From Vibrio diazotrophicus (GTDB taxonomy: Bacteria > Pseudomonadota > Gammaproteobacteria > Enterobacterales > Vibrionaceae): DNA of 64,000 nucleotides. The DNA is taken from positions 2,728,001-2,792,000 of the forward strand of contig NZ_CP151842.1 in assembly GCF_038452265.1 (NCBI RefSeq), given 5' to 3'. Both the position numbers and the translations under genes were made by a program. Of the stretch, positions 40,948 through 50,485 are shown one piece after another; the first letter of the stretch is position 1, and each line of letters opens with the position of its first letter. The notes beneath the pieces are model-generated. The model did no database searches. It worked only from the letters and a program-made list of their open reading frames with translations, and had not been told where the DNA came from.

Positions 40948-41388
40948 ATGCCTTGGATTTATGCGATTGTTGGATTGTTAGTCGGCCTCGTTGCTGGCGT
41001 TGTGATTTCTCGTTTAACCACGCCTCAATATAAGGCACAGAAATCCTTACAAAAAGATTTAGACGGTGCGAAGTACGCTCTTGAGCAACAACGTCAAGAG
41101 CTCGCTGATCATTTTGCCCAAACAGCAGAAATGCTCGATACACTTGGTAAAGACTACACTAAGCTTTATCAGCATATGTCTAAGACCTCTAGTGAGTTAC
41201 TTCCGAATCTTCCTGAGCAAGATAACCCGTTTGTTAAACAAATTGCTCAACAAAAAGATGAAAGCGCTACCGACGATACTTTAGAAGAGCAACCAAAAGA
41301 CTATGCTTTAGGTGCTACGGGACTACTTAAGAATGAAGAAAAAACCATTCTTCGTTCTTCAGATGTTATTGATGTCAAAGCGAGCTAA
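40948..41388 (+). CDS. zapG: ZapG (YhcB, DUF1043) envelope/cell division protein
   Basis: 146 residues. One N-terminal membrane helix (about 3-21, IYAIVGLLVGLVAGVVIS) followed by a coiled coil (about 32-75, LQKDLDGAKYALEQQRQELADHFAQTAEMLDTLGKDY) and an acidic, probably disordered tail. YhcB/ZapG links cell-wall synthesis, LPS control and division in E. coli. AAGGAG precedes the ATG. Lies between zapE and degQ. Confidence 0.9.
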   Translation: MPWIYAIVGLLVGLVAGVVISRLTTPQYKAQKSLQKDLDGAKYALEQQRQELADHFAQTAEMLDTLGKDYTKLYQHMSKTSSELLPNLPEQDNPFVKQIAQQKDESATDDTLEEQPKDYALGATGLLKNEEKTILRSSDVIDVKAS

Positions 41389-41527
41389 TTGACACTCATA
41401 TTGATAACAACCAATCTCAAGTGAACTTTAAAAAGGTTTTTGAGTCATAACTCTCACTGAGTCTGTTGAAGTTTGATATTTAGCACAAATATTAATCACG
41501 ACCAGATACTTATCAATGAGGAGTTTC

Positions 41528-42898
41528 ATGATGAAAAAACCTTTGCTTGCTTTAACGGTCTTATCCTTAAGCTTAAGTTCTATCATTACACCAATGCCAG
41601 CGACTGCGGCACTGCCTGTATCTGTGAATGGAGAGCAAATGCCTAGCTTGGCGCCTATGCTCGAGAGAGTCACACCAGCAGTGGTAAGCATTGCAGTAGA
41701 AGGTACCCAAGTCTCCAGACAGAGGCTTCCAGAACAATTCCGATTCTTCTTTGGTCCAGACTTCCCTGTTGAACAGATGCAAGAGCGCCCATTTAGAGCG
41801 CTAGGCTCTGGAGTCATTATTGATGCGGGCAAAGGCTACGTTGTGACTAACTACCACGTCATCAACAATGCAGAAAAAATTCGCGTTAAATTGCATGATG
41901 GTCGAGAACTGAATGCCGAGCTTGTTGGCGGCGATGAAATGTCTGACATTGCTTTACTGAAACTAGAAAAAGCAGAAAACCTAACGCAAATTAAGATTGC
42001 AGATTCGGATCAACTTCGGGTCGGCGATTTCGCAGTAGCGATCGGTAACCCGTTCGGTCTTGGTCAAACAGTTACGTCTGGTATCGTTTCAGCACTCGGC
42101 CGAAGTGGTTTGAATATAGAGAACTTCGAAAACTTCATTCAAACCGATGCTGCGATTAACAGCGGTAACTCAGGCGGTGCATTGGTAAACTTAAACGGTG
42201 AACTGATCGGTATCAATACTGCGATTCTCGGTCCAAATGGCGGGAACGTAGGCATTGGTTTCTCCATCCCTTCAAATATGATGAAAAACCTCACCGGTCA
42301 AATTCTAGAGTTTGGTGAAGTGAAACGCGGCATGCTAGGTGTACAAGGTGGTGAAGTTACTTCTGAGCTTGCTGAGGCAATGGGGTATTCATCTACTAAA
42401 GGGGCTTTTGTCAGCCAAGTAGTGCCAGACAGTGCAGCAGATAAAGCAGGCCTTAAAGCGGGTGATATTGTTGTTTCTGTAAACGGTAAGAAGATAGAAA
42501 CCTTCTCCGAATTGCGAGCCAAAGTCGCCACTTTAGGTGCAGGTAAAACAGTAAAACTGGGCATCATTCGTGAAGGTAAAGAGAAAACTTACGAAGTCAC
42601 ACTTGGTGAAGCTACCAATGCTAAGACTAAGGCAGACAATCTACACCAAGGGCTGCAAGGTGCGGAATTAAGCAACACAACAGCCACCGACCCTATTGAA
42701 GGTGTAAAAGTGACAAGTGTTGCGAAAGACTCACCAGCAGAAAGTTATCAACTTAAGACTGATGACATCATTATTGGTGTGAACAGACAACGGGTAAAAA
42801 ATATCGCGGATTTAAGAGCAATAATGGATAAAAACCCAAGTATCCTAGCGCTGAATATTCAACGTGGTGATCGTACTATTTACTTAGTTGTTAGATAA
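41528..42898 (+). CDS. degQ: Periplasmic serine endoprotease DegQ
   Basis: 456 residues from ATG at 41528 (or the adjacent ATG at 41531), with GGAG at 41520-41523. Signal peptide ends near ATAA (residues 25-28). Trypsin-like domain with catalytic His110 (TNYHVINNA), Asp140 (SDIALL) and Ser215 (NSGNSGGALV), then two PDZ domains (about 245-345 and 365-455). HtrA-family quality-control protease/chaperone; E. coli has both degP and degQ. Paired with degS downstream. Confidence 0.94.
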   Translation: MMKKPLLALTVLSLSLSSIITPMPATAALPVSVNGEQMPSLAPMLERVTPAVVSIAVEGTQVSRQRLPEQFRFFFGPDFPVEQMQERPFRALGSGVIIDAGKGYVVTNYHVINNAEKIRVKLHDGRELNAELVGGDEMSDIALLKLEKAENLTQIKIADSDQLRVGDFAVAIGNPFGLGQTVTSGIVSALGRSGLNIENFENFIQTDAAINSGNSGGALVNLNGELIGINTAILGPNGGNVGIGFSIPSNMMKNLTGQILEFGEVKRGMLGVQGGEVTSELAEAMGYSSTKGAFVSQVVPDSAADKAGLKAGDIVVSVNGKKIETFSELRAKVATLGAGKTVKLGIIREGKEKTYEVTLGEATNAKTKADNLHQGLQGAELSNTTATDPIEGVKVTSVAKDSPAESYQLKTDDIIIGVNRQRVKNIADLRAIMDKNPSILALNIQRGDRTIYLVVR

Positions 42899-42931
42899 AA
42901 CTCAGAGCTTTATTGTTAATACAACACTTAG

Positions 42932-42957
42932 AAGGACCACTATTTGATGTGGTCCTT
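42932..42957 (+). terminator. degQ terminator
   Basis: AAGGACCAC, an 8-nt loop, GTGGTCCTT then TTGTTATT, 34 bp after the degQ stop. Confidence 0.85.
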
Positions 42958-43044
42958 TTGTTATTGGGTCGGGTAATGCTATTCTTCGTTTCTATATCAG
43001 TATCCTAAACCTTTTCGGATACAACTATTTATAGCTCACTCGAT

Positions 43045-43168
43045 TATACCCAAACAACTTGGTATTGCAGGCAAACGGCCGGTGAATCATTCCCCTTACA
43101 TATATCTTATGTAATCGAGAATAATAAACCTCGAAATCGCAACTGCACTATTGAGAAGGAAGGATATA
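43045..43168 (+). repeat. Diverged ERIC-like palindromic repeat upstream of degS
   Basis: A 124-bp imperfect palindrome in the degQ-degS gap. It begins TATACCC and ends GGATATA; the 26-bp ends are inverted repeats sharing TATA-y-CC and TGCAG. The left half reads TTGGTATTGCAGGCAA, then GGTGAATC and CCCTTACAT, recalling ERIC elements of enterobacteria and vibrios (about 127 bp), and the centre is TTACATA-TATCT-TATGTAA. The right half has drifted further. It ends 24 bp before the degS ATG and would be in its mRNA leader unless transcription starts inside it. Confidence 0.55.
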
Positions 43169-43191
43169 GCTGCGTGGATTTTGGGGAAATT

Positions 43192-44250
43192 ATGCTTAAA
43201 GTTTTGCTTCGTTCTGTTGTGATAGGCTTGGTTACTGCTGCTATCATTATCGCTGCAATGCCATCTTTACGAGAAAATATTCTTCCTAAACGCAGCAATG
43301 CATCCACTGACATTACGTCACTGCAAATCTCATTCAATAGTGCAGTGAGTAAGGCTGCACCAGCAGTGGTTAATATCTATAGTCGTAAATATTCAGAAAA
43401 CAATCGCAACAAATTATCGACTCAGGGTTTGGGTTCAGGTGTTATCGTCAGTGAGAAAGGCTACATCATTACCAACTATCACGTTGTCGCTCAAGCCGAC
43501 CAAATCATTGTTGCTCTGCAAGATGGACGAGTAGCAGCGGCTCAGCTGGTTGGTAAAGACAGAAGAACCGATATCGCCGTATTACGCGTTGAAGGCAATA
43601 ATCTACCTGTTATCCCCCTTAATCCTAACTATCAAGCTAAGGTTGGCGATGTTGTGCTGGCTATTGGCAACCCATACAACCTAGGGCAAACCACTACATT
43701 TGGTATTATCTCTGCCACTGGTCGCTCTTCAATCAGCGCTGATGGTCGACAAGCTTTTATCCAAACTGATGCAGCCATCAATGAAGGTAATTCAGGTGGT
43801 GCTCTTGTCAATACTCAGGGTGAGTTGGTCGGTATCAATACCGCTTCTTTCCAACAAGCTACAGATTTAGAAACCTACGGTATTTCATTTGCCATACCCT
43901 ATGCGCTTGCAAATACCATCATGGAAAAGATCATTGCAGATGGGCGTGTAATTCGTGGCTACATCGGCGTGGACGGCCAAGACATTAATTCTGTCACCTC
44001 ACGCTTACTCGGCAGCGAACATGTTGGCGGAATCATCATTTTAGCTGTAGACCCGAATGGTCCGGCGGCTAAAGCAGGCTTTGAACCTCGCGATATTATC
44101 TTGAAGATTGACGATCACAAAATCAATGGTCGCCAAAGCGTAATGGATCTCGTCACCAATCTGAGACCAGGAACAGTTGCGAACTTTACATTATTACGCA
44201 AAGGTGAAGAAATCACCGTACCAGTAACAATTTCGGAAGACACTCGCTAA
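43192..44250 (+). CDS. degS: Regulatory serine protease DegS (site-1 protease of the sigmaE pathway)
   Basis: 352 residues from ATG at 43192, chosen because MLKVLLRSVVIGLV matches the family N-terminus (a GTG six codons upstream is possible). An uncleaved membrane anchor (about 5-24), protease domain with His97 (TNYHVVAQA), Asp127 (TDIAVL) and Ser201 (NEGNSGGAL), and one PDZ domain (about 255-350). DegS senses unfolded outer membrane proteins with its PDZ domain and cuts RseA, freeing sigmaE. Confidence 0.95.
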   Translation: MLKVLLRSVVIGLVTAAIIIAAMPSLRENILPKRSNASTDITSLQISFNSAVSKAAPAVVNIYSRKYSENNRNKLSTQGLGSGVIVSEKGYIITNYHVVAQADQIIVALQDGRVAAAQLVGKDRRTDIAVLRVEGNNLPVIPLNPNYQAKVGDVVLAIGNPYNLGQTTTFGIISATGRSSISADGRQAFIQTDAAINEGNSGGALVNTQGELVGINTASFQQATDLETYGISFAIPYALANTIMEKIIADGRVIRGYIGVDGQDINSVTSRLLGSEHVGGIIILAVDPNGPAAKAGFEPRDIILKIDDHKINGRQSVMDLVTNLRPGTVANFTLLRKGEEITVPVTISEDTR

Positions 44251-44310
44251 TCACTGACTCACGATAATGAAGTGTTTATTGCGTATCTTAGTCGAATTAG
44301 AAGCATAAAA

Positions 44311-44332
44311 AACGGAGCCAACTGGCTCCGTT
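44311..44332. terminator. Bidirectional terminator between degS and rplS
   Basis: AACGGAGCCA, AC, TGGCTCCGTT with AAAAAA on the left and TTTTTTT on the right; serves degS (plus) and the rpsP-rimM-trmD-rplS operon (minus). Confidence 0.92.
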
Positions 44333-44359
44333 TTTTTTATGAGAATGCGATATGAAGTA

Positions 44360-44713
44360 TTACTTCTTAGCAAGTTTCTCTTTAATACGAGCAGACTTAC
44401 CAGAACGCTCACGCAGGTAGTACAACTTGGCACGACGTACTGCACCGCGACGTTTAACTTCAATTCCGCCGATAGCAGGAGAGTGAGTTTGGAACGTACG
44501 CTCAACACCTTCACCGTTAGAAATCTTACGTACAGTGAATGCAGAGTGTAGACCACGGTTACGGATAGCGATTACAACACCTTCGAATGCCTGTAGACGC
44601 TCACGTTCACCTTCTTTTACCTTAACTTGAACTACAACAGTGTCACCTGGTGCAAATTTAGGTAGGTCTTGTTTCATTTGCTCTTGCTCAAGAGCTTTGA
44701 TGATGTTACTCAT
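44360..44713 (-). CDS. rplS: 50S ribosomal protein L19
   Basis: 117 residues, full length: [52 protein letters not shown], ending in [15 protein letters not shown]. bL19 sits at the subunit interface. Last gene of the rpsP-rimM-trmD-rplS operon. Confidence 0.98.
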   Translation of the reverse strand: MSNIIKALEQEQMKQDLPKFAPGDTVVVQVKVKEGERERLQAFEGVVIAIRNRGLHSAFTVRKISNGEGVERTFQTHSPAIGGIEVKRRGAVRRAKLYYLRERSGKSARIKEKLAKK

Positions 44714-44754
44714 TTTTTAAATTCCTAGAATAAACTGATACTAAATTTAATAGG

Positions 44755-45501
44755 TTACCGGTTATTCCGAGTTTCTTTAATGAACTCAGCCAGCAATTGT
44801 TCCTGTTCGTCAGTCAGAGCTAGGTTTTCCAGGAGCTCCGGACGTCTTAACCAAGTTCGGCCTAGCGACAATTTCAGTCGCCAGCGACGAATGTCCTCGT
44901 GATTGCCGGATTTCAGTACCGCTGGTACTTCTTTTCCGTCTAGCACTTCAGGACGCGTATAGTGTGGACAATCTAACAAGCCATTGGCAAAAGAATCTTC
45001 TTCTGCTGACGCGAAATCTCCAAGTACCCCCGGAATAAACCGAGATACAGAATCAATCAACGTCATGGCTGGGATTTCCCCACCCGTCATTACAAAATCA
45101 CCAATTGACCATTCTTCGTCAACTTCAGATTCAATAATGCGTTCATCTACCCCTTCATAGCGACCACAGATAAGAACAAGATTCTCATTTGTAGCCAACT
45201 CTTCAACTCCTTGCTGGTCGAGCTTTCGACCTTGAGGAGAAAGATAAATGACTTTCGTCTTTCCCGGTGCGGCTTGTTTGGCAGCATGAATAGCATCGCG
45301 CAAAGGCTGTACCATCATTAACATGCCAGGGCCACCACCGTAGGGTTTATCATCGACAGTGCGACGTTTGTCGTGAGTGAAATCTCGAGGATTCCATGTA
45401 TCAACAGACAACAACCCTTTTTTAACCGCTTGGCCTGTGACTCCAAAATCTGTAATGCTGCGGAACATTTCAGGAAATAGGCTTATAACGCCAACCCACA
45501 T
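44755..45501 (-). CDS. trmD: tRNA (guanine37-N1)-methyltransferase TrmD
   Basis: 248 residues, SPOUT-class knot methyltransferase. It makes m1G37 next to the anticodon, preventing +1 frameshifting. Motifs: [55 protein letters not shown] and [13 protein letters not shown], which form the trefoil knot SAM site. Lies between rimM (25 bp) and rplS (41 bp). Confidence 0.97.
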   Translation of the reverse strand: MWVGVISLFPEMFRSITDFGVTGQAVKKGLLSVDTWNPRDFTHDKRRTVDDKPYGGGPGMLMMVQPLRDAIHAAKQAAPGKTKVIYLSPQGRKLDQQGVEELATNENLVLICGRYEGVDERIIESEVDEEWSIGDFVMTGGEIPAMTLIDSVSRFIPGVLGDFASAEEDSFANGLLDCPHYTRPEVLDGKEVPAVLKSGNHEDIRRWRLKLSLGRTWLRRPELLENLALTDEQEQLLAEFIKETRNNR

Positions 45502-45526
45502 GTGTTCTTTGCCTTATATTTTAGAG

Positions 45527-46081
45527 TTAAAACGCTGGATCCCAGTCAACTTCGATCCGTTGAGCTGTGCGATCAATATTCTTGATCACTTGCTCTTCAA
45601 GGAACGGGATTAATCGTTCCTTTTGTCCGAAAGCATCTTTCAGATTTGCTTTAACTACGAGAACATCGTTCGAGCCTGTTTCTAACATGTCAGTAACTTT
45701 ACCAAGGTCGTAGCCCTGGGTGGTTACCACTTGCATGCCGAACAATTCACGCCAGTAGAATTCATCTTCTGGCAATTCTGGTAGTACTGCAGGATCAATT
45801 GAAATTTCAAAGTTCGTCAGCAGATGCGCATCTTCACGAACATCAAGACCTTCTAGTTTTGCTACAAGACCTTTGTTGTGACGCTTCCAGCCTTCTACTT
45901 TATATTCAACTGACTCACCCTTGTGGTTAACAAACCAAGGGGCGTAATCAAAAATACTTTCCGGATTGTCTGTATAGGAAAAAACCTTAAGCCAACCACG
46001 AATGCCGTAAGTAGCTCCAAACTTGCCTACAACAATTCTCTCGTTTTGTTTGCTCATTGTTTCTTTACCTTTCATCGACAT
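45527..46081 (-). CDS. rimM: Ribosome maturation factor RimM
   Basis: 184 residues from ATG at 46081; in-frame ATGs at 46075 and 46057 are alternatives, the last giving [14 protein letters not shown] directly. An N-terminal RimM/OB-like domain ([20 protein letters not shown]) and a C-terminal PRC-barrel (about 100-180, [45 protein letters not shown]) are present. RimM helps mature the 30S 3' domain by binding S19. Confidence 0.94.
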   Translation of the reverse strand: MSMKGKETMSKQNERIVVGKFGATYGIRGWLKVFSYTDNPESIFDYAPWFVNHKGESVEYKVEGWKRHNKGLVAKLEGLDVREDAHLLTNFEISIDPAVLPELPEDEFYWRELFGMQVVTTQGYDLGKVTDMLETGSNDVLVVKANLKDAFGQKERLIPFLEEQVIKNIDRTAQRIEVDWDPAF

Positions 46082-46108
46082 AAACTAGTTACTCACTAAA
46101 TGTAAGAA

Positions 46109-46357
46109 TTAAGCCGCTTTTTGAGCGTCTTTAACTAGTTTAGCTACGCGGTCAGATACAGTAGCGCCTTGTGATACCCAGTGGTTCACACGGTCTAGAT
46201 CTAGACGTAGGCCTTCTTCTTGACCAGTAGCAGTAGGGTTAAAGAAACCTACTTTCTCAATGAAGCGGCCAGTAGCTGCGTTGCGGCTGTCTGCAACAAC
46301 GATTTGATAGAATGGACGCTTCTTAGCGCCGTGACGTGCCAAACGAATGGTTACCAT
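46109..46357 (-). CDS. rpsP: 30S ribosomal protein S16
   Basis: 82 residues: [25 protein letters not shown] then [10 protein letters not shown], typical bS16. First gene of the rpsP-rimM-trmD-rplS operon, with AGAGG upstream of ATG. Confidence 0.98.
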   Translation of the reverse strand: MVTIRLARHGAKKRPFYQIVVADSRNAATGRFIEKVGFFNPTATGQEEGLRLDLDRVNHWVSQGATVSDRVAKLVKDAQKAA

Positions 46358-46442
46358 GTCGTCCTCTTTGCTTTCTCAAAAATAAAATTAACCCCAGTAA
46401 CCGTCTTAGATAAAACAGCTTGGGGTCTCGTGCCAAAATAAA

Positions 46443-46471
46443 GCCCCGGAATTTTACTCTTATTCCGAGGC
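46443..46471 (-). terminator. Hairpin between ffh and rpsP, overlapping a promoter
   Basis: On the minus strand GCCTCGGAAT, a 9-nt loop, ATTCCGGGGC (10-bp stem, one G-U pair) followed by TTTATTTTG. It looks like a second ffh terminator and coincides with the rpsP promoter candidate at 46451-46478. Confidence 0.6.
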
Positions 46472-46478
46472 ATTGCAA
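46451..46478 (-). promoter_or_regulatory. Candidate promoter of the rpsP operon
   Basis: On the minus strand -35 TTGCAA (46473-46478), 16-bp spacer, -10 TAAAAT (46451-46456), about 95-120 bp upstream of rpsP. The elements lie within the hairpin at 46443-46471. Confidence 0.45.
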
Positions 46479-46547
46479 GGTTTTTAGCTAAATTTTCACC
46501 ACCAAAAGCAGGGGTAAATTACTGTGACCTTGATAACACTTTGAAAA

Positions 46548-46583
46548 GTTGAGAACGTTTTTTGAACAAACAATATTCTCAAC
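46548..46583 (-). terminator. ffh terminator candidate
   Basis: On the minus strand GTTGAGAA ... TTCTCAAC (8-bp stem with a long loop) followed by TTTTC, 26 bp after the ffh stop. Confidence 0.55.
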
Positions 46584-46609
46584 TTAACAAATCGAGGTCT
46601 GGGCTTAGT

Positions 46610-47998
46610 TTAACGACCGAAGAAACCGCCACCGCCTCCGCCCATACCTCCCATTCCGCCCATCATGCCCTGCATGTTGCGCATCATGCCTTTCATGCCG
46701 CCTTTCTGCATTTTTTTCATCATCTTTTGCATCTGAGTGAATTGCTTTAATAGGCGGTTAACGTCTTGCACCTGTGTACCAGAACCTGACGCAATACGTT
46801 TCTTACGCGAACCTTTGATCAAATCAGGGTTACGACGTTCTTTCATCGTCATAGAGCTGATAATGGCTTCCATCTGCTTGAACATACCGTCATCAACTTT
46901 ATCTTTAACACCGGCAGGAAGCTGAGACATGCCCGGAAGCTTATCCAGCATGCCCATCATGCCACCCATGTTTTTCATTTGGCCAAGTTGTTCACGGAAG
47001 TCTTCTAGGTCGAAGCCTTTTTTCTCTTTAAACTTCTTAGCTAGCTTTTCCGCTTTATCTTGGTCAACATTACGTTGCAAGTCTTCAATCAGTGACAGAA
47101 CGTCACCCATACCTAGAATACGGGAAGCAACACGATCTGGATGGAATGGCTCTAGAGCGTCAGTTTTTTCACCCACACCCAAGAATTTAATTGGTTTTCC
47201 AGTGATATGACGTACAGACAGAGCTGCACCACCACGAGCATCACCATCCACTTTGGTAAGAATTACACCCGTTAGTGGCAGTGTGTCACCGAATGCTTTA
47301 GCCGTGTTTGCCGCATCTTGACCTGTCATAGCATCGACAACAAACAGCGTCTCAACAGGATCGATTGCTTTATGCAGGTCTTTGATTTCCGCCATCATTT
47401 GTTCATCGATAGCAAGACGACCTGCTGTATCGACAATCAATACGTCGTAGAATTTTTTCTTCGCATGGTCAATAGCCGCATTCGCAATATCAATTGGCTT
47501 TTGGTCAGCTGAAGACGGGAAGAAGTCAACACCGAGATCTGTTGCCAAAGTTTCTAGCTGTTTGATCGCCGCTGGACGATAAACGTCGGCAGAAACCACC
47601 AGCACTTTCTTCTTATCACGCTCTTTTAATAGCTTAGACAGTTTACCAACACTGGTTGTTTTACCAGCACCTTGCAAACCTGCCATCAGAATCACAGCCG
47701 GTGGCTGAGCGGCTAAGTTAAGCGCTTCGTTGGATTCACCCATGACCTTTTCAAGTTCGCTACGTACGATCTTGATGAATTCTTGGCCTGGGGTCAGCGA
47801 TTTAGAAACTTCGACACCTACCGCGCTCTCTTTAACACGGTTTACGAAATCACGAACTACAGGAAGTGCAACGTCAGCTTCCAATAGTGCCATGCGAACT
47901 TCACGCAGGGTCTCTTTAATATTGTCTTCTGTAAGACGTCCTTTGCCGCTGATATTTTTCAGCGTCTTGGATAGTCGATCCGTTAAATTCTCAAACAT
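46610..47998 (-). CDS. ffh: Signal recognition particle protein Ffh
   Basis: 462 residues. N domain (about 1-85), GTPase G domain (P-loop GLQGAGKTTSVGKL near 107-120, DTAGR near 190, TKVDGDARGGAAL near 247-259), then the methionine-rich M domain (about 300-462) that binds 4.5S RNA and signal sequences. The C-terminus is an unusually long Met/Gly run, from KKMQKGGMKGMMRNMQGMMG on. SRP delivers membrane proteins to FtsY and SecYEG. Confidence 0.97.
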   Translation of the reverse strand: MFENLTDRLSKTLKNISGKGRLTEDNIKETLREVRMALLEADVALPVVRDFVNRVKESAVGVEVSKSLTPGQEFIKIVRSELEKVMGESNEALNLAAQPPAVILMAGLQGAGKTTSVGKLSKLLKERDKKKVLVVSADVYRPAAIKQLETLATDLGVDFFPSSADQKPIDIANAAIDHAKKKFYDVLIVDTAGRLAIDEQMMAEIKDLHKAIDPVETLFVVDAMTGQDAANTAKAFGDTLPLTGVILTKVDGDARGGAALSVRHITGKPIKFLGVGEKTDALEPFHPDRVASRILGMGDVLSLIEDLQRNVDQDKAEKLAKKFKEKKGFDLEDFREQLGQMKNMGGMMGMLDKLPGMSQLPAGVKDKVDDGMFKQMEAIISSMTMKERRNPDLIKGSRKKRIASGSGTQVQDVNRLLKQFTQMQKMMKKMQKGGMKGMMRNMQGMMGGMGGMGGGGGGFFGR

Positions 47999-48244
47999 CT
48001 TTATTCTCTTCGCGGTACGGCGATTAATTGTTGTGAGTATACCTTAGCCAAGTCCATAGGCATACCCTAATCCCCACAACTGGGAACGCAGACATCTCTA
48101 TAACTGGGAACACTGAGGTTTGTCTTCTAGATTGGGTTAACTTTGTGAGATCTCAACTATCAAAAATCAATCAAGATCCACCGTAGCTCATTAGGGTTAT
48201 GCAATGTATAATTCGTTAATTCAGCAGCCATTTATGTGAGAAGT

Positions 48245-49039
48245 ATGGATAACTTAATCGCTATCGTTGCCACTCTAATGTACGTTTTATCGATCGCAAC
48301 CATAGTGCCTAGCCTAGTCAACCACACAGGTATAAGAGCAAAGTCCGTTTTTATTTCTGCTTTCTTAGCACTTGTTTTTCATGCTTGGCTGCTTGGAGAT
48401 CTGATTCTCAATGTCACTGGGCAAAACTTGAGTATGCTCAACGTTGCGTCACTGATTAGCTTTATTATCTCTCTAGTCATGAGCGTAGCGATGTTTAAAA
48501 CTCGCTTATGGTTCTTGTTGCCTGTGGTTTATAGCTTTTCAGCTATTAATGTATCGGCCGCAACATTTCTACCGAGTACTTTCATTACGCACTTGGAAAA
48601 CGACCCTAAACTGCTCGTTCATATATCACTGGCTCTGTTCTCGTACTCGACTTTGTCTATTGGCGCGCTCTATGCGTTGCAACTTGCTTGGCTCGATTAC
48701 AAATTGAAAAAGAAAAAAGCTTTAGCAATTAACCCTAATTTGCCACCATTGCTTATGGTTGAACGCCAACTGTTTAAAATAATTCTGATTGGCAACTTGC
48801 TACTAACTGGTACTCTTATCACTGGTTGGTTTTTCGTTCAGGATATGTTTGCTCAAGGTAAAGCACACAAAGCGATACTTTCCTTTATAGCTTGGGTGGT
48901 TTACTCCATTTTACTTTGGGGCCATTACCAAAAAGGTTGGCGAGGAAGAAAGGTGACATGGTTTGCAGTTGCCGGTGCAACACTACTGACTCTGGCTTAC
49001 TTTGGCAGCCGATTTGTCAGAGAAATTATCCTAAGCTGA
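48245..49039 (+). CDS. ypjD: CcsA/YpjD-family inner membrane protein
   Basis: 264 residues from ATG at 48245 (GAGAAG upstream; a GTG three codons earlier is possible). Eight or so membrane helices of the cytochrome c assembly (CcsA/CcmC-like) family: LVHISLALFSYSTLSIGALYALQLAWLDYKLKKKK is the conserved part. The exact function of YpjD proteins is unknown; it usually sits beside corB, as here and in E. coli. Divergent from ffh. Confidence 0.85.
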   Translation: MDNLIAIVATLMYVLSIATIVPSLVNHTGIRAKSVFISAFLALVFHAWLLGDLILNVTGQNLSMLNVASLISFIISLVMSVAMFKTRLWFLLPVVYSFSAINVSAATFLPSTFITHLENDPKLLVHISLALFSYSTLSIGALYALQLAWLDYKLKKKKALAINPNLPPLLMVERQLFKIILIGNLLLTGTLITGWFFVQDMFAQGKAHKAILSFIAWVVYSILLWGHYQKGWRGRKVTWFAVAGATLLTLAYFGSRFVREIILS

Positions 49040-49140
49040 GTAACGTTTAGCGAGTTGTCTTGATTGACTTCCCCGCTTATCATAATCCATTAATTAATAA
49101 AGTTTATTTACCTAAATCTGTTATAAGGAAAAAGATCGTT

Positions 49141-50415
49141 TTGGACGATATATCTACGGGTATTTTATTTGCGCTGCTTGCGTGTCTTATCGTTATTTCT
49201 GCCTATTTTTCCGGTTCTGAGACAGGCATGATGTCTCTCAACCGTTATCGTTTAAAGCACCTCGCCAACACAGGGCACAAAGGTGCAAAACGAGTTGAGA
49301 AATTACTTAGTCGTCCAGATCGTCTTATTGGCCTAATTCTTATCGGTAATAACCTCGTCAACATTCTCGCTTCTGCGATTGCGACGATTATCGGTATGCG
49401 TCTGTATGGTGACTACGGTGTTGCTATCGCAACAGGTGTGTTGACTCTTGTGGTACTTGTCTTTGCTGAAGTCACACCAAAAACATTAGCTGCGTTGTTC
49501 CCTGAGAAGGTCTCTTACGCAAGCAGTGTTCTGCTGACAATACTGATGAAAGTCTTTGCACCATTAGTCGTATTCGTAAACTTTATTACCAACGGTTTTA
49601 TTCGTCTATTGGGCGTAAAAAACTTAAGCAGTGGCGATGATCATCTGAGTTCTGAAGAGCTTCGCACAGTCGTAAACGAAGCGGGCGGTCTTATTCCTCG
49701 TCGTCACCAAGATATGTTGTTGTCGATTCTTGACCTTGAGCACGTGACGGTGAATGACATTATGATTCCACGTAATGAAATTACAGGGATCAATATTAAT
49801 GATGACTGGAAATCCATTGTTCGTCAGTTAACTCACTCTCCTCATGGTCGTGTAGTCTTGTATCGCGACCAAATAGATGAAGCCGTAGGTATCTTGCGTT
49901 TACGTGAAGCATCTCGCTTTGTGTTGGAGAAAAGTGAACTGAGCAAAGAGATCATCCTGCGAGCCGCTGATGAGATTTATTACATCCCCGAAAGCACACC
50001 GTTAAACGTTCAGCTACTTAAATTTCAACGTAATAAAGAGCGTATCGGTCTAGTCGTTGATGAATATGGCGATATTATTGGTTTGATTACTTTGGAAGAT
50101 ATTCTGGAAGAGATTGTGGGTGAGTTTACCACGTCTATTGCTCCAAGCTTATCTGAAGAAATCACGCCACAAGGTGATGGTAGCTTCCTTATTGAAGGCA
50201 GTGCCAACATTCGAGATATCAACAAGAGCCTGAAATGGAAACTTCCTACAGACGGTCCAAGAACGCTTAACGGTTTAATTCTGGAGCATCTTGAAGAGAT
50301 CCCAGAAAGCCATATTAGCGTCAAAGTAGCCAATCATCCGATGGAAATTGTTGAGCTGGAAGAGAACCGTATTAAGCTGGTTCGAGTTCATCCTCGCAAA
50401 CCGAAGAAAGTGTAA
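49141..50415 (+). CDS. corB: HlyC/CorC-family transporter CorB (CNNM/DUF21 domain)
   Basis: 424 residues from TTG at 49141, chosen because LDDISTGILFALLACLIVISAYFSGSETGMMSLNR matches the family start; the frame is open 27 codons more. A DUF21 membrane domain (about 1-175), a pair of CBS domains (about 190-325, with DIMIPRNEI and RIGLVVDEYGDIIGLITLEDILEEIVGEF) and a C-terminal CorC/HlyC domain. The family is linked to Mg2+ transport or efflux. Confidence 0.88.
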   Translation: MDDISTGILFALLACLIVISAYFSGSETGMMSLNRYRLKHLANTGHKGAKRVEKLLSRPDRLIGLILIGNNLVNILASAIATIIGMRLYGDYGVAIATGVLTLVVLVFAEVTPKTLAALFPEKVSYASSVLLTILMKVFAPLVVFVNFITNGFIRLLGVKNLSSGDDHLSSEELRTVVNEAGGLIPRRHQDMLLSILDLEHVTVNDIMIPRNEITGININDDWKSIVRQLTHSPHGRVVLYRDQIDEAVGILRLREASRFVLEKSELSKEIILRAADEIYYIPESTPLNVQLLKFQRNKERIGLVVDEYGDIIGLITLEDILEEIVGEFTTSIAPSLSEEITPQGDGSFLIEGSANIRDINKSLKWKLPTDGPRTLNGLILEHLEEIPESHISVKVANHPMEIVELEENRIKLVRVHPRKPKKV

Positions 50416-50440
50416 ACCTCTTTTCTGAGAACACAAAAAA

Positions 50441-50458
50441 GGCTTGGTAAACCAAGCC
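50441..50458. terminator. Bidirectional terminator between corB and luxS
   Basis: GGCTTGGT, AA, ACCAAGCC with AAAAAA on the left and TTTTTAAT on the right. Confidence 0.93.
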
Positions 50459-50485
50459 TTTTTAATATCTGCAATCTGACGGTGT

